Positions 46,205 to 58,021 of a DNA stretch of 64,000 bases are shown piece after piece; the first letter of the stretch is position 1, and every line of letters starts with the position of its first letter. The stretch spans positions 1,302,001 through 1,366,000 of the forward strand of contig JAULSN010000006.1 in NCBI GenBank assembly GCA_033439765.1. The letters run 5' to 3'. Position numbers and translations under genes: made by a program. A model generated the notes under the pieces. It saw only the letters and a list, made by a program, of their open reading frames with translations, was not told the origin of the DNA and did no database searches. The DNA is from Lasiosphaeria ovina. Taxonomy: Eukaryota > Ascomycota > Sordariomycetes > Sordariales > Lasiosphaeriaceae.

Positions 46205-49184
46205 CGTGTGCGGTTAGTGTCACTCAAACCATGCCCCCCAAGGAGTCTGGTCAGCTCAGCGCAAGACTTGCTGGGGAGCTGAGCCTCATTCAAGCTAAAC
46301 ATTCATTGAACCAGGGTGTGTGGTGCCAAACGCCAGGATTAAATACAATACTCGGACGGAGTACGTGCAGTATAAAAGAGGGGCGGCTGAAGGACGAGGG
46401 AATCAAGATGGATGGCACATTCGTATGATCTGAAGGAAATGCAGCTATGGAAGTTCATTGATTTGCCCTTTTCCAAAGGAAGAGAAGGCAGCACGACCTC
46501 AGCTGACCAGAACACAGGCAGACAGAGCGAGAGGCGACAGCCTCAAAATCTCGTCCAGCACTCCATACACCATGCCCCCGAAATGTCTCAAGAACGAGCA
46601 ATTGGAGTTGGGGGGACAAGCCCAAGCCCGAGAGAGGGTGAGGCCGGGCACCGATTTCCACTCCAATTCCGCCTCTTCTTTCCACTACACGCCTCATCAG
46701 CTCAATCGAAGCGCCAGTCAGCAGCCCATGTGGGTTGACAGCGCGCGTGTGTGTGCGGGTGTTCGTTCCGCCGGGCATCCGGGGTTCCTGCAATTCCGGT
46801 GTGTGTGCCATTTTGCTGCCCTGCAGGCAGGCCAGTGGTGCAGCCTTCCAGCCCCATTTGCCCATCGACTGTTGTCTCGGTGCGGTGCGGTTATGCATGG
46901 CCGCCGGGAGAGGCTGAAAAAGGGGGGGACTGAAGGATCCATTGGGGCGTGAAACTGAGTGAAAGCGGGCAGACTCCACGGAGACAGGGAACCTAAAAAG
47001 GACCAGTGTCCAGAGACAGGGAGACAGACAGGCGGGGGGAGCCCAGAACGTCGCAGCAGAAGAACCAGGCCCACCTCGCTCTCCACCAGGCACATGGCTC
47101 TGCTTGGACCGCTGGGGTAGTAAATTGCGGGTGGTGGTATCCAGGCTGCTACGTGCCTTGACGTCGCGATAAGCCGATTCGGGTCATCAACTCCTCCGCG
47201 TCCTCCCGCTGTTGCTTTTTCCCTGCTGGTGTGTTTCTTCTCTCTGGACTGTGCTCCAAACCATTCTCTTCAACAAGGACGATGCTGCTGCCTTTGCCTC
47301 TTTCTTGCGCTTGAAAGAGCTGCAAAGGGCTTGGGGTTTGACGTACTTTTGCGTCAGGATCTTTGATGATGGCTGCCACACCTCCTATCTGCGGACAGGT
47401 CGATACGAAATTGGGGCTTGCATATGGCCGCCGGGCGCCGTGGTGGCACCACCTCTTTCGCTCGTTGTGGTGAGAGCTGGAACTTGGCGTTGTCATTCCT
47501 ACTACGTATGACTTTTTTGAGATTGTCATCTGTGCCATTTTTGGCCTTGCTGGAAATACATTTCAGCACAGATCAAACCGGGACCACTCGGACGTGTAGG
47601 CTTTCGTTTTTTTTGGGAGGTTGTTATCAGTCAGTCGCGCGCGCGCCAATGTTTGCAATTTACATTGATCAAATTGCCAGGGCCCTACTACACATAGTTG
47701 CACTACTGACGTCTCGTGCTTAATCACTAGGTCGCGTCGTAGTGTCGCATTGCGGAGTTCTCTTACGTAGGTAGCTTTTCTTTTCTAACCGTCCATCGAC
47801 TAGTTCGTACCGTTATAGTTACAGGACATACGCACAGCAGAGGCGACAAATAAACCACCGGCCGACCCAGCCTGATGCTGCTGCTCGCCTCCACGAGGGC
47901 GTGAATGGGAAATATCACATGCTAGACTCGTCCGGGTCAAGCCTGACTTGACACTCTCAAGCCTCCATGCAGGTGGCAGGAAAGGTACAGTTATGTAAGG
48001 CAGTCAAGCGGCGGCTGGTAAGGCAGCTGTGGAAAGGGACAGTTTTTCCAAAAATGGCCGCGGGTGAGTGACCTTGAAACACCAGAAAAACACCACAGCC
48101 TCGTTCTCCTGCTTTCCACGCCGCCCCCTTCCATGTATGTGCTGTATCGCTAGAGAGAAACGACGTTCAACCCGCGCATGCTTATCCCCGGAATGGAAAA
48201 TCCGTCCAAAGGTTCTAGATATTGGGGATAAAAAAGACACATCATATAAGACGAAAAGAGTTGGAGTGCCTACATAGTTGCCAGATCTGGGTCCTCCGTC
48301 CCGTTTTTTTTTTATGGCTATCGGAGTTGCACAGCAGGCGGTGACTATCATAGATTGTAGAGCCTCGCCTCGTCTCACTGGCGAGCCCCCCCCCCCCCCG
48401 CCCCCCCGCGAGGTTTGTTACTCACTGTGTCTCAAATCAGGCGCTGCGCTGCACGCACAGAACACAACCTTAGTAAGGTAGATAGCCAAGGCAAGGCAGC
48501 TCAGAAGATGCAAGGTCTGTACATGCATTGTACGCACGATGTATGTAGCCAAGCGAGCCAAGGCAGACAGACTGCCGAGTGGAAAACAGCTCTCTCTCTC
48601 TCTCTCTATGTGTGTCTCTTACATCGATACATGCAACAGCAAACAACAAGAAAAAGACAAGGCAGATCCGGACTGAGCGACTGGGTGCAGTACAACCACA
48701 TATAGGCACACACTAGTGATTCGGTGCCTGGGGCATTCTCGGGACAATACAGAGAAGAAGAAGAAGAAGAAGAAGAAAAGATGTAGGAAAAGAAAGAAAA
48801 AAGACAAACAAGCCACCGCCATCATCGCACCAAGGCACACCACACTACGACCCGATCTTGCTTCGTAGCTGGAATGGAATTCCGAATAGGTATGTTCTAG
48901 ATTTTCGCGACGATGGTAGGTAAGGCAGACAATTAGTCATGTTTGGATATTTGGGATTGCACGTGTCTGTTGTGTATTGTGCGTCACAGATTGCAGCGAA
49001 AGAAAGAAAGAAAGAAAGAAACGAGGAACGGAAGAGAGGTATGACTCTGTCAATGCCGTTCAATTGTTTTTTTGCTCTGTACTCCGTACCGCGGCAAATG
49101 ATTAACCGTGTTCGTTTTAGTGTGTGAGTGCTTCGTGATGGATCTAACTGTGGAAGTCACTCCTTGAGCAGACGATACAAAACT

Positions 49185-49185
49185 T

Positions 49186-49214
<29 letters not shown>
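49185..49214 (+). repeat. (GAAA)n microsatellite
   Basis: About seven tandem gaaa units; a shorter one lies at about 49001-49021. Confidence 0.9.
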
Positions 49215-49216
<2 letters not shown>

Positions 49217-49756
49217 AACAAGACAAGACGAGACAAGATCACACAACGGGCTTCTAGCACTTCTATCTCCCTCCCACTCCGGCTCGGATTTCACACATGG
49301 CATACAAGTAAGTCAACCTGCTATGGACAATCTACAAGTTTGACTGTAAAGTACGTAAATACCTAGCTCCAATAAATAGACGATCGCCTGCTTTCCACAT
49401 GTCCCCCATCGCCACCCAGAGCACCGCTAGATACTATACTTGCCTCGTATGTAACTACCTATCCAATCCAATCCTATCCTATCCTATACACACATAAAGA
49501 GTAACCAAGCAAGAGAAAGAAATAAAAGAAATAGGTATCCTAAAGTGTCATCATGCCCCGATAATATTCCCCCCTTGTTTCCAACGTTTGCCCAGTCAGT
49601 GTAATACTCCTTTTTCCCTTCTTTGCCCGCCTAAAGCGCCATGTAGCAAGTATCATTAGAAAACGCCTTGTTCCTCCCCCCCCCAGGAACACACCCGCCT
49701 ACGCGCCCACAAATCCACACGAACAGAAGACAAGAGAAGCGAAATAAATAGTTTGT

Positions 49757-52696
49757 TCACCAGATCTTGCCCGCCACGCGGCCCGAGAAGACGGCCTGTT
49801 CCATGTCCTCCTGTATCTGGTGCAGCTTCATCCTCTGAGAGCGGCGCTCCTTCATGACCTCGTCCCATTTCCGGATGAAATTGTCTTGGCCTACTCCAAC
49901 AAAAAGTCTTTGGTCAGTATTACGAGCGGGCAAGAAAACGGGATGAAAGACTAGAGAACCGATGGAAAGATACTCCAGGAGAGAGGGGGGAGGGAAGAAA
50001 CATACTCGGAGAGTTCTCAAAATCAATCTCAAACGTTTTGTACAAATCATAGCTTGACTCAATATCCGTGTTCGTCGCTTGGCCGTGAATATCCAGACCC
50101 GCGGGTTCGGAGCCTTGCAGGGGCTCCATGTGAGCTGCAGTTCGGAGAAACCAAAAAAAATCACAGCAATTAGCACAATATACGATTTCCCGGGTAATTA
50201 TGTGGGTTGATACCAGCTGAATGGGCGGCAGGGATACAGAGCATGCAGACGGGGGTGGGAAACTTACCCTTAATACCCGGCCATCTAGACCCCTTCTTTG
50301 AAAGCGCCCCGGCTTTTCTTGGCTTCAACTTGACGCCAGTCTGGCCGAGGGGTTTGACTTCGATGTCGTCGGTAACTGAAAGCACAGACAGGTCAGCCAA
50401 ACGCAGCCGCCGACGAGTTGCATAGGCAAAAGGTGCGTCCTTGGAACAATGGAGAGTGCACATACTAAAAAGAGTAATGTACTGGTTCAGCCGGCCGAGA
50501 TAGATTACCAGTCTCGACGAGCTGGCGACGAGCCGCTCACGCAAGGGCCCCGAGAGGGCGGTGCCGGCAGTGACGAACGACGCTACATCTGACTGGGCAG
50601 ACTTGCGACCCTCGGCTTCGTGCCATATCTGCAGGCGCACGCTGGAGTACGTGTCCCTGGACTTGGTATTGGCGCGGGAGAGCGTCACTATCTTGACGCT
50701 GGCAATGTCTAGCACAACCTTTTCCGCAGTGAGATGCGCTTGGAAGTCGCACAGCTCTGTCCGAGAAGCAAGAGGCGGTTAGCAAGCCGAACCAAAAAGA
50801 AAAGAAAAATGAAAAAGGGAGAAAAGAACGTTTCTTTGATGGCTGGCAAGGAATCGATTTACCTTTCAGACGGTTGAATTGATATATGCCACTGGGCCGT
50901 CCGTTTACGCCCCCCTGTGGGAGCTGCATGTACCCGTTGCTGTCCTTATTCTCGTTGTCTCGGATGTACACGACATTCGAGAAGCGTGGGTCGTAGGCGT
51001 ACACGGGGACGAGTTGCGCATTTGCTGCTTTCACTTGAGTAGTACGCAGGTCAGCACTTACAAACGATTCAATCAGACAGCTCTTTACCAAACTCGGAGG
51101 GATAAGAACATGGCTACACGTACTCCAAAATGTCTCGGACTCGTGCCCGACTTTACAGTGAAACCGGAGGTCGTTGGACAGAGTGTTGCGAAAAACCTTG
51201 AGCTGTCCCTCTCGGAATACAGGGGAAGTGAGCGTCAGAGCGCTCTTGACTGGACTGGAAGAGAAGCGAGTTAATATCATAGGCGATCGGGAGCCGACAA
51301 GAAACATTTACGGCACTACAGAGGGCTACATTCTCGTCGCGGGCGATGGAACTGCTACTTACCCATCATAAAGGACATCCTCTCCAGGCAATACGTTGTC
51401 TCTGCCAGTGCTCCCAGTGTCGCTGGAGACAGAAGCCGGATGGAGGTGAGGCGAGGGAACAAAAACCGGCGTCTGTGTGTCGATGCCGTTCCCGACCGAG
51501 TTGACATAGGGACTGGTTTGGAAGCCGGCCGCGGTAGGAGGAGACGGCACGCCCCCAGTCGGGGAGGGGGCCGGAAAGTTGTAGCCGCGGCCGCTCTGAT
51601 GATTTACTTGAGCATCCATATATGGGTTGTCAGGAGAGACTGGCGAATACGGCGAGTAAGGCGAGTAAGGCGCGTACGGCGCGTACTGCTGCGAGTACGC
51701 ATGTGGCGGGTATGCCGGTGGAGACGTTGAGGCAGATAGCGACCTCTCCACGGGGTGCGCTGGACTTGAATATTCCATCAGGGACGGGAGGCCCGAGGGC
51801 GTCACGGCTAATTGGCGAGATTGCTGGACTTGGAAGTTCGCCTGGGCTGTGTAATTGACGTAGTCAAAATTGGTGAACTGGCTGGACCAGCCAGGGACAT
51901 GCGGTGCATTCATCTCGGCCTCGTAGTATGGTCTGGGAGGGGAGGCTTCGTGCTGCTGCTGCTGCTGCTGATGTTGGACGAGAGACGGCCTAGGCGATAC
52001 GGGACTGGCCAGGCCGGCGGTCGTGTAGGGTTCGACCAGAGCTTCGGCCGCCTGGACACCACCGTCTGACTCGCCAAACAGGGGCGTTGCACTGAAGCGG
52101 TTGACACTTAGCTGCGTCATCATCGAGGTCATCTCCTGGGTAGGAGTCTGGGGCTCGGAGCCTGGGGGTGAGAAGGCGGACGTGGCGCCGTTTGTATACG
52201 CCGTCCGGCCGCCGGGAGACGGAGGAGATGCGTTGGCGTTGGTTATGGGTCGTCTCTTTATCGAGGCGCTATGGAGACTGCGGGGGTCGCGCGGAGGGCT
52301 AGCGGCCGGAGGAGAGTTTACGGCCGTGGCCCGTGGCGGCGGCGGAGGCCGAGATGCGGAGGTGGACCGCCTGGGAGCGGGAGCAAGAGCAACAGCTGGC
52401 GTCGGTGCCGGCGGTGGAGCTGGGGCAGCAGATGGAACTGGGGCGGGTGCGGGTGCGGGACGGGTAGGGGGGCCACTGGCTTGGCCGGGACCATCCGTGT
52501 CCGGGATGCTCTGAATGACATAGCGGCGGCCGTTGGCGGCGACAAAGACACTCCGGTCGGCGAGCTGGGCAGTGGCCTCGACGGTAGCAAGGTCAAAGCT
52601 GTCTGTGAAGTTTGTGAAGAGAGCCGAGAAGGGTACGGTAGCCTCGTCGACGGGGGGGAGGCAAGGGCCTGACGGGCGACGGCTTTGGGCTGGCAT
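49757..52696 (-). CDS. Conserved-looking protein of unknown function with Pro/Ser-rich N-terminal half
   Basis: Minus-strand exons 52696-51363, 51254-51124, 51033-50863, 50756-50466, 50375-50268, 50134-50006 and 49890-49757 give 765 aa; all junctions are GT-AG and in phase. Residues 1-60 form a small ordered block (FSALFTNFTDSFDLATVEAT). About 60-430 is low complexity, rich in Pro, Ala, Ser and Tyr-Pro repeats. The C-terminal 320 residues are compact and continue cleanly over six introns (LKVFRNTLSNDLRFHCKVGH, then MQLPQGGVNGRPSGIYQFNR, FVTAGTALSGPLRERLVASS, SSYDLYKTFEIDFENSPSQD). No catalytic motif, membrane helix or signal peptide is visible. I cannot name the family; the intron structure and ordered C-terminus argue that it is a real conserved gene. 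Confidence 0.8.
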
Positions 52697-54613
52697 CGTT
52701 TATGGATGCCGCGCAAGCCCATCAAGTCTCCGTTTTCCTCTCAACCGGCCATGGCGAGCTTGGACGAGCCACGAGACAGCATCGATCGCCGTGGTGCATG
52801 GGCGCTCTTGGGATCTCTTGGGGTGAGGACGGGGGCAAGGCAACGTGCGTGGCCTGTGAGGTTGTGGAGTGGTCGCGCTATCACCAAGATAAGAACCTAA
52901 AGAGCCCCGACCAGGGCCAGGGGAAGCGCGGGGTGGTGCAAAGGGCCGGGTGCGCGGTGCGAGCCAAGAGAAATTCCACTAATACCTAGTGTACTATGTA
53001 CAAGCTTCCTTCCCACAGGACCCCCGGAGCCAGCCTAGACAAATCGAGGGGGCCACGCTACGGGACGTCGGGGCCATCCCTGCACACTCCTTCAGTTCCC
53101 GACCTTACTAAGGTATCTATCCGTATTGGATACCCAACCTTATTGCCTACATACCTGTAAGGCTTATTACCTTACTTCCATGATAAGAGGCTCTGCTCTC
53201 GTTTTCGTTTTCCCATCTAACGTCCGGACGGTGGGTTAAGCTGCGAGTTTCCATCGTCCTCCACACCAAATGCGCTGCAGTTGCAAGCTCAGGTGGTGCT
53301 TTACGGCTGCACTTGCCTTCGGTGTGTATGTGCTGTATCCGTACTACATACGGTATGTACTGTACGGTTAGTCCCTCGAGGCCAACGCACCTCCCTCACC
53401 ACCGGCAATCTACCTCGAATTCCCGGTCCACTCCCAATGGAAGATCGTCGGACGGCTTCGAGGGACGCGCCGCACTTGGCCGAACCGAACTGGAGAAGGT
53501 AAAGCAAGGTATATAAGCCAGTCCCTTTGGTACCTTCCAATTGGTAGTGAGTGGTGTGGCCAAGGTTGTGTCCGCCCGCCGATCTGGCGCTGGGCGCGGC
53601 AGCAGCAGTGCCCCCTTTTATTTCACGACGTGCCCATAACTCGTGCCGAATGTACATGCGATTTAAGGCTGAGCTGAGCTACCGTCCACGCTCTCCAATC
53701 TCCATCCGCACGAGTGGCTACCTTCCAGTACCTACTCGGTAGGCACGCACACGGCAAGAAAATCTCTCCCCTAGTCTTTCCTACCTCCACCGCACTCTCT
53801 CTTTCACCACCCTCCCTGTCCTGCACACTGAACCGCAGGCTCGGAGGAGAGGACCATTGTGCCACAACTCTGCAACAAGGAAGCCTGGTCAAATCTCCAC
53901 AAGCTCAGCTAGGCCGGCAAGATACACAAGTCCTGTACTTGAACATGCAACAAAACGGGTCGCTCAGCCTTATCCTTATCGGAGTTGGGAATTTCGCCGG
54001 GAGGCGCCGAAAGTTCTTTTGACTCTTGTCATACCCCTTTATAGCTGGTTGACATCATGCCAACGATTTCCAAACATCCAGTGCCTGGAAATTCCCCAAG
54101 CCAGATATTTGAATATACACGTATCCTGGCCTCGTTCGCCCCGCAGAATGTATTTTGCGCGTTCAAAGGAGTATTAAACTTGACTGGTTTAGGTTCCTAG
54201 ATGAAGTTGGCATCGCCTTCGTTTCAAATCTCAACGCATGGTTGGTATAGATGCTTGGCGCAAAACCCCCCCAAAAAATCACAGCATGTCGATAAAAAAA
54301 ATTAAAAAAAAGTACAGGTCGCCTGCTGCTCAAATGCGTCATATCGTTTGTGTATGGCCAGAGCCAAGTCTCGGGGTCCTGGCCTTGGGGGTAATCGCCG
54401 ATGATGGGAAAGCCAACCAAACGCCGGTTCGTAGGCTTTCCAGATTCCCAGACCGAAACGCCCATTCCCTTCATCCTCTCTCTTCCCGCCATTCGTTTCG
54501 TTGAGTCGTTTGCTCTGCATTCTGGAGTATCTCGTTTTCTCGTTCCGGGCAGTTTCTCGACGCATCATGGCTTGCTGGTTGGTTCTGGTTCGTCCTTGCG
54601 TGACTCCTTCCGC
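52697..54613. other. Intergenic region, 49.8 kb gene to NC2-alpha
   Basis: The left part should be the promoter of the 765 aa protein gene; the right part is 3' flank of NC2-alpha. It contains CTTACC/GGTA-rich degenerate repeats near 53105-53180. ORFs are short and unsupported. Confidence 0.4.
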
Positions 54614-55675
54614 CTATGCCTTCTTCTTGCGAGCGGCTCTTGTCTTCTTCTCCTTCTTTTCCGGCTTCTCCTTCTCGGGAATCGGCTCTTCCTCGCTCTC
54701 GCTCTCAGCCTTGGTGCGGCCACCACTCTTGGATGCCTTGTCCTCGTTTTCGACTTTGCCCACAATCTCACGCAGAAAATCCCAGCGGTCGTCAGACTCG
54801 ACTACCTGTTTGAGCATTTGGGCCGAGACGCGCTTCGAGTTCTTCTCGCGCGCCACGTCGGCGCTTTTGGTGACCAGTGCCACCATGAACAGCTCCAGCG
54901 CCTTGCCCACGGCGATGGGCGTCTGCTGTGCAACCTTGCCGACCTCCTCGTCTGCCTGCATAATACGCTTGATACGCGCCGTCGGGAACTTGGTCTTGAC
55001 GGGAGACGGCTCAATCGCCGGCTGCACAGCTTGAGCTGCGGCTCTTCTGGGCGGCATTGTAGAAGCAGTACCTGAGGGCGACACGGGCTCCGACCGAGAT
55101 GGAGGCGGCTGTCCTTGGTGTGTCTGTGGTATGGGGGGGTTGTACTGCTCTTGGGCCCAAGCGTACTGGGCCTGCAAGAGATCCGGGGCCTGGTTTTGCC
55201 CTCGATAGAACCGCTGGTTGTCAAAGTTGGAGTCCAAGTACGACTGTAGCTGTACTTGCTGCTGCTGTTGCTGTTGCTGCTGCTGCTGCTGGAGTGGCGG
55301 AGCCTGTACCGGATAGCTAGGTGCAACCGGTGCTGGGTGCGACGGATAGTACGCGTGCGTTTGTGGGGAAAAGTGGACGCTCGAGTGTGGTAGTCCTAAG
55401 GACTGTGACTGTGGCGAGGTGGCGAGCTGGTGCGGTTGTTGTGCATGAGAATAAAAAGCGTTGACGGGAGGGCCTGGGAAAAATGCGGTTGATGGAGGTT
55501 GCAGATGCAGGTGTGGTGGAGAAAGCTGCACCTGGGATGATGGCTGTGATGGCAGTCCCTGGTGCACCAGCGGCTGTGGTTGACGAGGTCCGCTTTGTGG
55601 TTGACAGGCGGGGTCGCGAGAGTAAATCGCTGAAAGGTCCGGGGATTTGGGAGCATAAGTGCCGTCACCCGACAT
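54614..55675 (-). CDS. bur6: Negative cofactor 2 alpha (Bur6/DRAP1), histone-fold protein
   Basis: An intronless ORF of 353 aa from the ATG at 55675-55673. The histone fold lies at about residues 225-310: [20 protein letters not shown], then [40 protein letters not shown] and [11 protein letters not shown]. This matches NC2-alpha, which pairs with NC2-beta (Dr1) and binds TBP on DNA to repress or modulate transcription. NF-YC and Dpb3-type subunits share the fold, but the [18 protein letters not shown] start fits NC2-alpha best. The N-terminal 220 residues are Pro/Gln/Ser/His-rich with a poly-Gln tract (about 128-140); the C-terminus is Lys/Glu-rich ([17 protein letters not shown]). Confidence 0.85.
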   Translation of the reverse strand: MSGDGTYAPKSPDLSAIYSRDPACQPQSGPRQPQPLVHQGLPSQPSSQVQLSPPHLHLQPPSTAFFPGPPVNAFYSHAQQPHQLATSPQSQSLGLPHSSVHFSPQTHAYYPSHPAPVAPSYPVQAPPLQQQQQQQQQQQQVQLQSYLDSNFDNQRFYRGQNQAPDLLQAQYAWAQEQYNPPIPQTHQGQPPPSRSEPVSPSGTASTMPPRRAAAQAVQPAIEPSPVKTKFPTARIKRIMQADEEVGKVAQQTPIAVGKALELFMVALVTKSADVAREKNSKRVSAQMLKQVVESDDRWDFLREIVGKVENEDKASKSGGRTKAESESEEEPIPEKEKPEKKEKKTRAARKKKA

Positions 55676-58021
55676 GGCTTTTCAACCCCTAAAGAGGTAT
55701 CTTACAAACCAAAACAGGGTGTTTTTCGTTTTAACGCCAATGGGAACAAGATAAGATAAAACGCTCTGAGTCTGAGCTTAAGCCCCACTTCAGCAAAAAG
55801 GAAAACCCGGCAACGGATACTGGTCCTTGATTGGGTAGTGGAAGTTTGTTCCTTTATTTCAAGGTTCCGTTCTGCCCTTTGCCGCGTTTCGTTGGTTCGT
55901 TTCGATGAACACCGCCTTTGTCTACTTGCGGGGCATAAAGTCGTTTTCCAGTGACGGGAGCTTGGTCCAGTTTGCCGTGGGATGAAAGGGCCCGGGGAGC
56001 TTTGGCGTATTCTAGTGGGGGGGTTGGAACCTACAAGTAGTTAATCTCACCTGCCCCTGGTCAGAATTCAGTCAGAGTGTGGCTGGGGGGGAAGGTAAGA
56101 GGGGCAATGGATGGAGGGGTTTGAGCTTGGTGGGGCTAATAATGCAGCTGATGACAGTAGGCGGGCACCAAATCCCTCGTGCTTCTGGTCTGGCCCTTCC
56201 GTCTCCGTCTCCACTCCACAGTGACAGGCGCCTGCCCGATATGTGAAATGGCGGTATAGGGACTAATTGGGCATGTATTGTATGTATGTACATAGTACAA
56301 CACAGAGGGGAAAGGGGAGGACGAGACGGCGGGTGAAGATGCTGGTGGCTTGTGGCTTTCACATGAGCCTGATGCAACACGCAAGACACCCCCCTTCTTA
56401 GAATCAACATGGCAGAATTCCGAGAAGTTGTCTCCATGGCAATACTGATGCAGTGAGGTGGGTGTTCAGGATTACGAGCAGCGCCTCGGGATTTCCTGCC
56501 CGGCCACTGTCCGCCTTCTAACCGTCCACGCAGAGCAGCTGGGCAGCACGAGGACCTCCAGACCTAAGCCTCAAAAGGCCTGTCAAGGGGAGACTACCAG
56601 GGCACAGTAGCTTATTCAAAGCTGCCCGTCAACCACAAACAACCAGCAGTGTCAAGTTGGAGCTTTGCGACTGAAGCTGACGTGAGCTGCGGCACCGAAA
56701 GCTGTTGCCTTCTTGCTGTCTCTCCTTGGCTCTCGGCACCAGCTGTTGGATGGATGTAATCGAGTCCAGAGCTTCGCCAACAAGAACAAGATGCAAGGTG
56801 GGAGATGGTTGGGGCAGGGCAGGGGCTGATGGTGGAGGGAATAGTTACATTCGAATACGGATACATGCAAGCAATTGACTTTGGGTAAATGGGGCTGAAG
56901 GCGGGGCTCGGTCGGAAGAAGAGGCGAGCAGAGAGAGGTGGACGAATTGAGAACCTGGGGAGCGGGAGCTTGGGGAGCTTGGAGAGCTTGATGGGAAAGC
57001 GGTGGGTTCATATGGGCTCGGTAAAGAGAACACAGGCAGGTACCTCGAGTCTTGATGGCTGCGAGGCGAACCTCGGATGGCGTTGGCAAGATTTTGGGTC
57101 GGGTCGCAGATGCGGATAGTGGAGGCGGATGGCGCGTGGGAACTGTCGATGTGGATTGGGATGGAGCTGCTGTGGGCATCTTGATTACCTTATATGCACA
57201 GGGGGCTGCTCATGCACCGCCGCAGGCAGGCCCACACCACCTCACCTGCCGAACTGTCCAAGCTACCTAATAATGGAAGGGGGTCGTTCTTAGCCTGGGC
57301 TGATTGGGTAAGGCGGGAACACAGGAAAAACCCACCTATCCACTGGAAGAAAAAGCGAAGACCGAACTTCAGAGAAGTTCCTCTTGCATCATCAGAACTC
57401 GAAGAGCCACCCAGCATACAGGTCACGCACGACATGATGTGACATGTTTTGTCTGCCGAGCGTTGTTGCTCAATGGACCTGGATGCCGCCTCCTTGATTA
57501 TGTTTCCCCCACGGAATATCCGGTAACTATGGAGCTGCAATGGCTGCTTTTTCGACTCCCGACGACATTCCAGGCCCAACTCGGCTGAAGAGAAACCCTA
57601 CATCACCCATTATCACAGGATCTACTTACCTTAGGTAGAGACCTTAGGCAGTTACGTAGGTAAGTTAGTTACCTCACCAATCGACTCCCTTGACCAGCAA
57701 CTCGGAGAGATACGGCAGCAATGATACAGCATCCGTTAGTCGTTGCTACCGTTGCACATTTGGAGTCGCCAAGGCCCCTGAAAGATTCCCAAGACGATTC
57801 TCGTCAACTGCAGAATAGCATAAACCAAATGCCAGTCCGGGTAAGCCATGCTCGTGTTTTCAATTCATACTTGCTTTGTGTATTCATGATGACCCTTCAA
57901 AGAGCACATTTGAAAAGCCAAAGACCGCAGAACTCTGGTGTTGAAGAAACCGAGTCTAGCTTTTTCTAACTATGGTTTCATCAACGCCTGATATGTCGAT
58001 GATGGCATAAAATTACTTGAT
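55676..58021. other. Intergenic region with weak gene candidates
   Basis: The left end is the NC2-alpha promoter. Two candidate exons are visible but not assembled: a minus-strand ATG at 57179 reading MPTAAPSQSTSTVPTRH to a GTACCT donor at 57043, and a plus-strand ATG at 57721 reading MIQHPLVVATVAHLESPR to a GTAAGC donor near 57841. Neither could be joined to a recognisable partner. Degenerate CTTACCTTAGG repeats lie at 57625-57675. Confidence 0.35.

Larger units (their letters stand above)
46011..49756. other. Long gene-poor region (3.7 kb) upstream of the permease
   Basis: The left end should be the permease promoter and includes a telomere-like G-rich repeat. Elsewhere are a TATAAAAG string (+ strand, about 46372), a C-rich run (48387-48410), and GAAA repeats. 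A minus-strand ORF (47538-47149) ends with a plausible charged helix (GKKQQREDAEELMTRIGL) but has no clear start or partner exon; I leave it unannotated. No RNA gene could be recognised. Confidence 0.4.

Noticed and set aside
46455..47093. 212-codon minus-strand ORF upstream of the permease
   Set aside because: No ATG-based conserved start, mixed low-complexity composition and overlapping ORFs on the other strand; no family resemblance.
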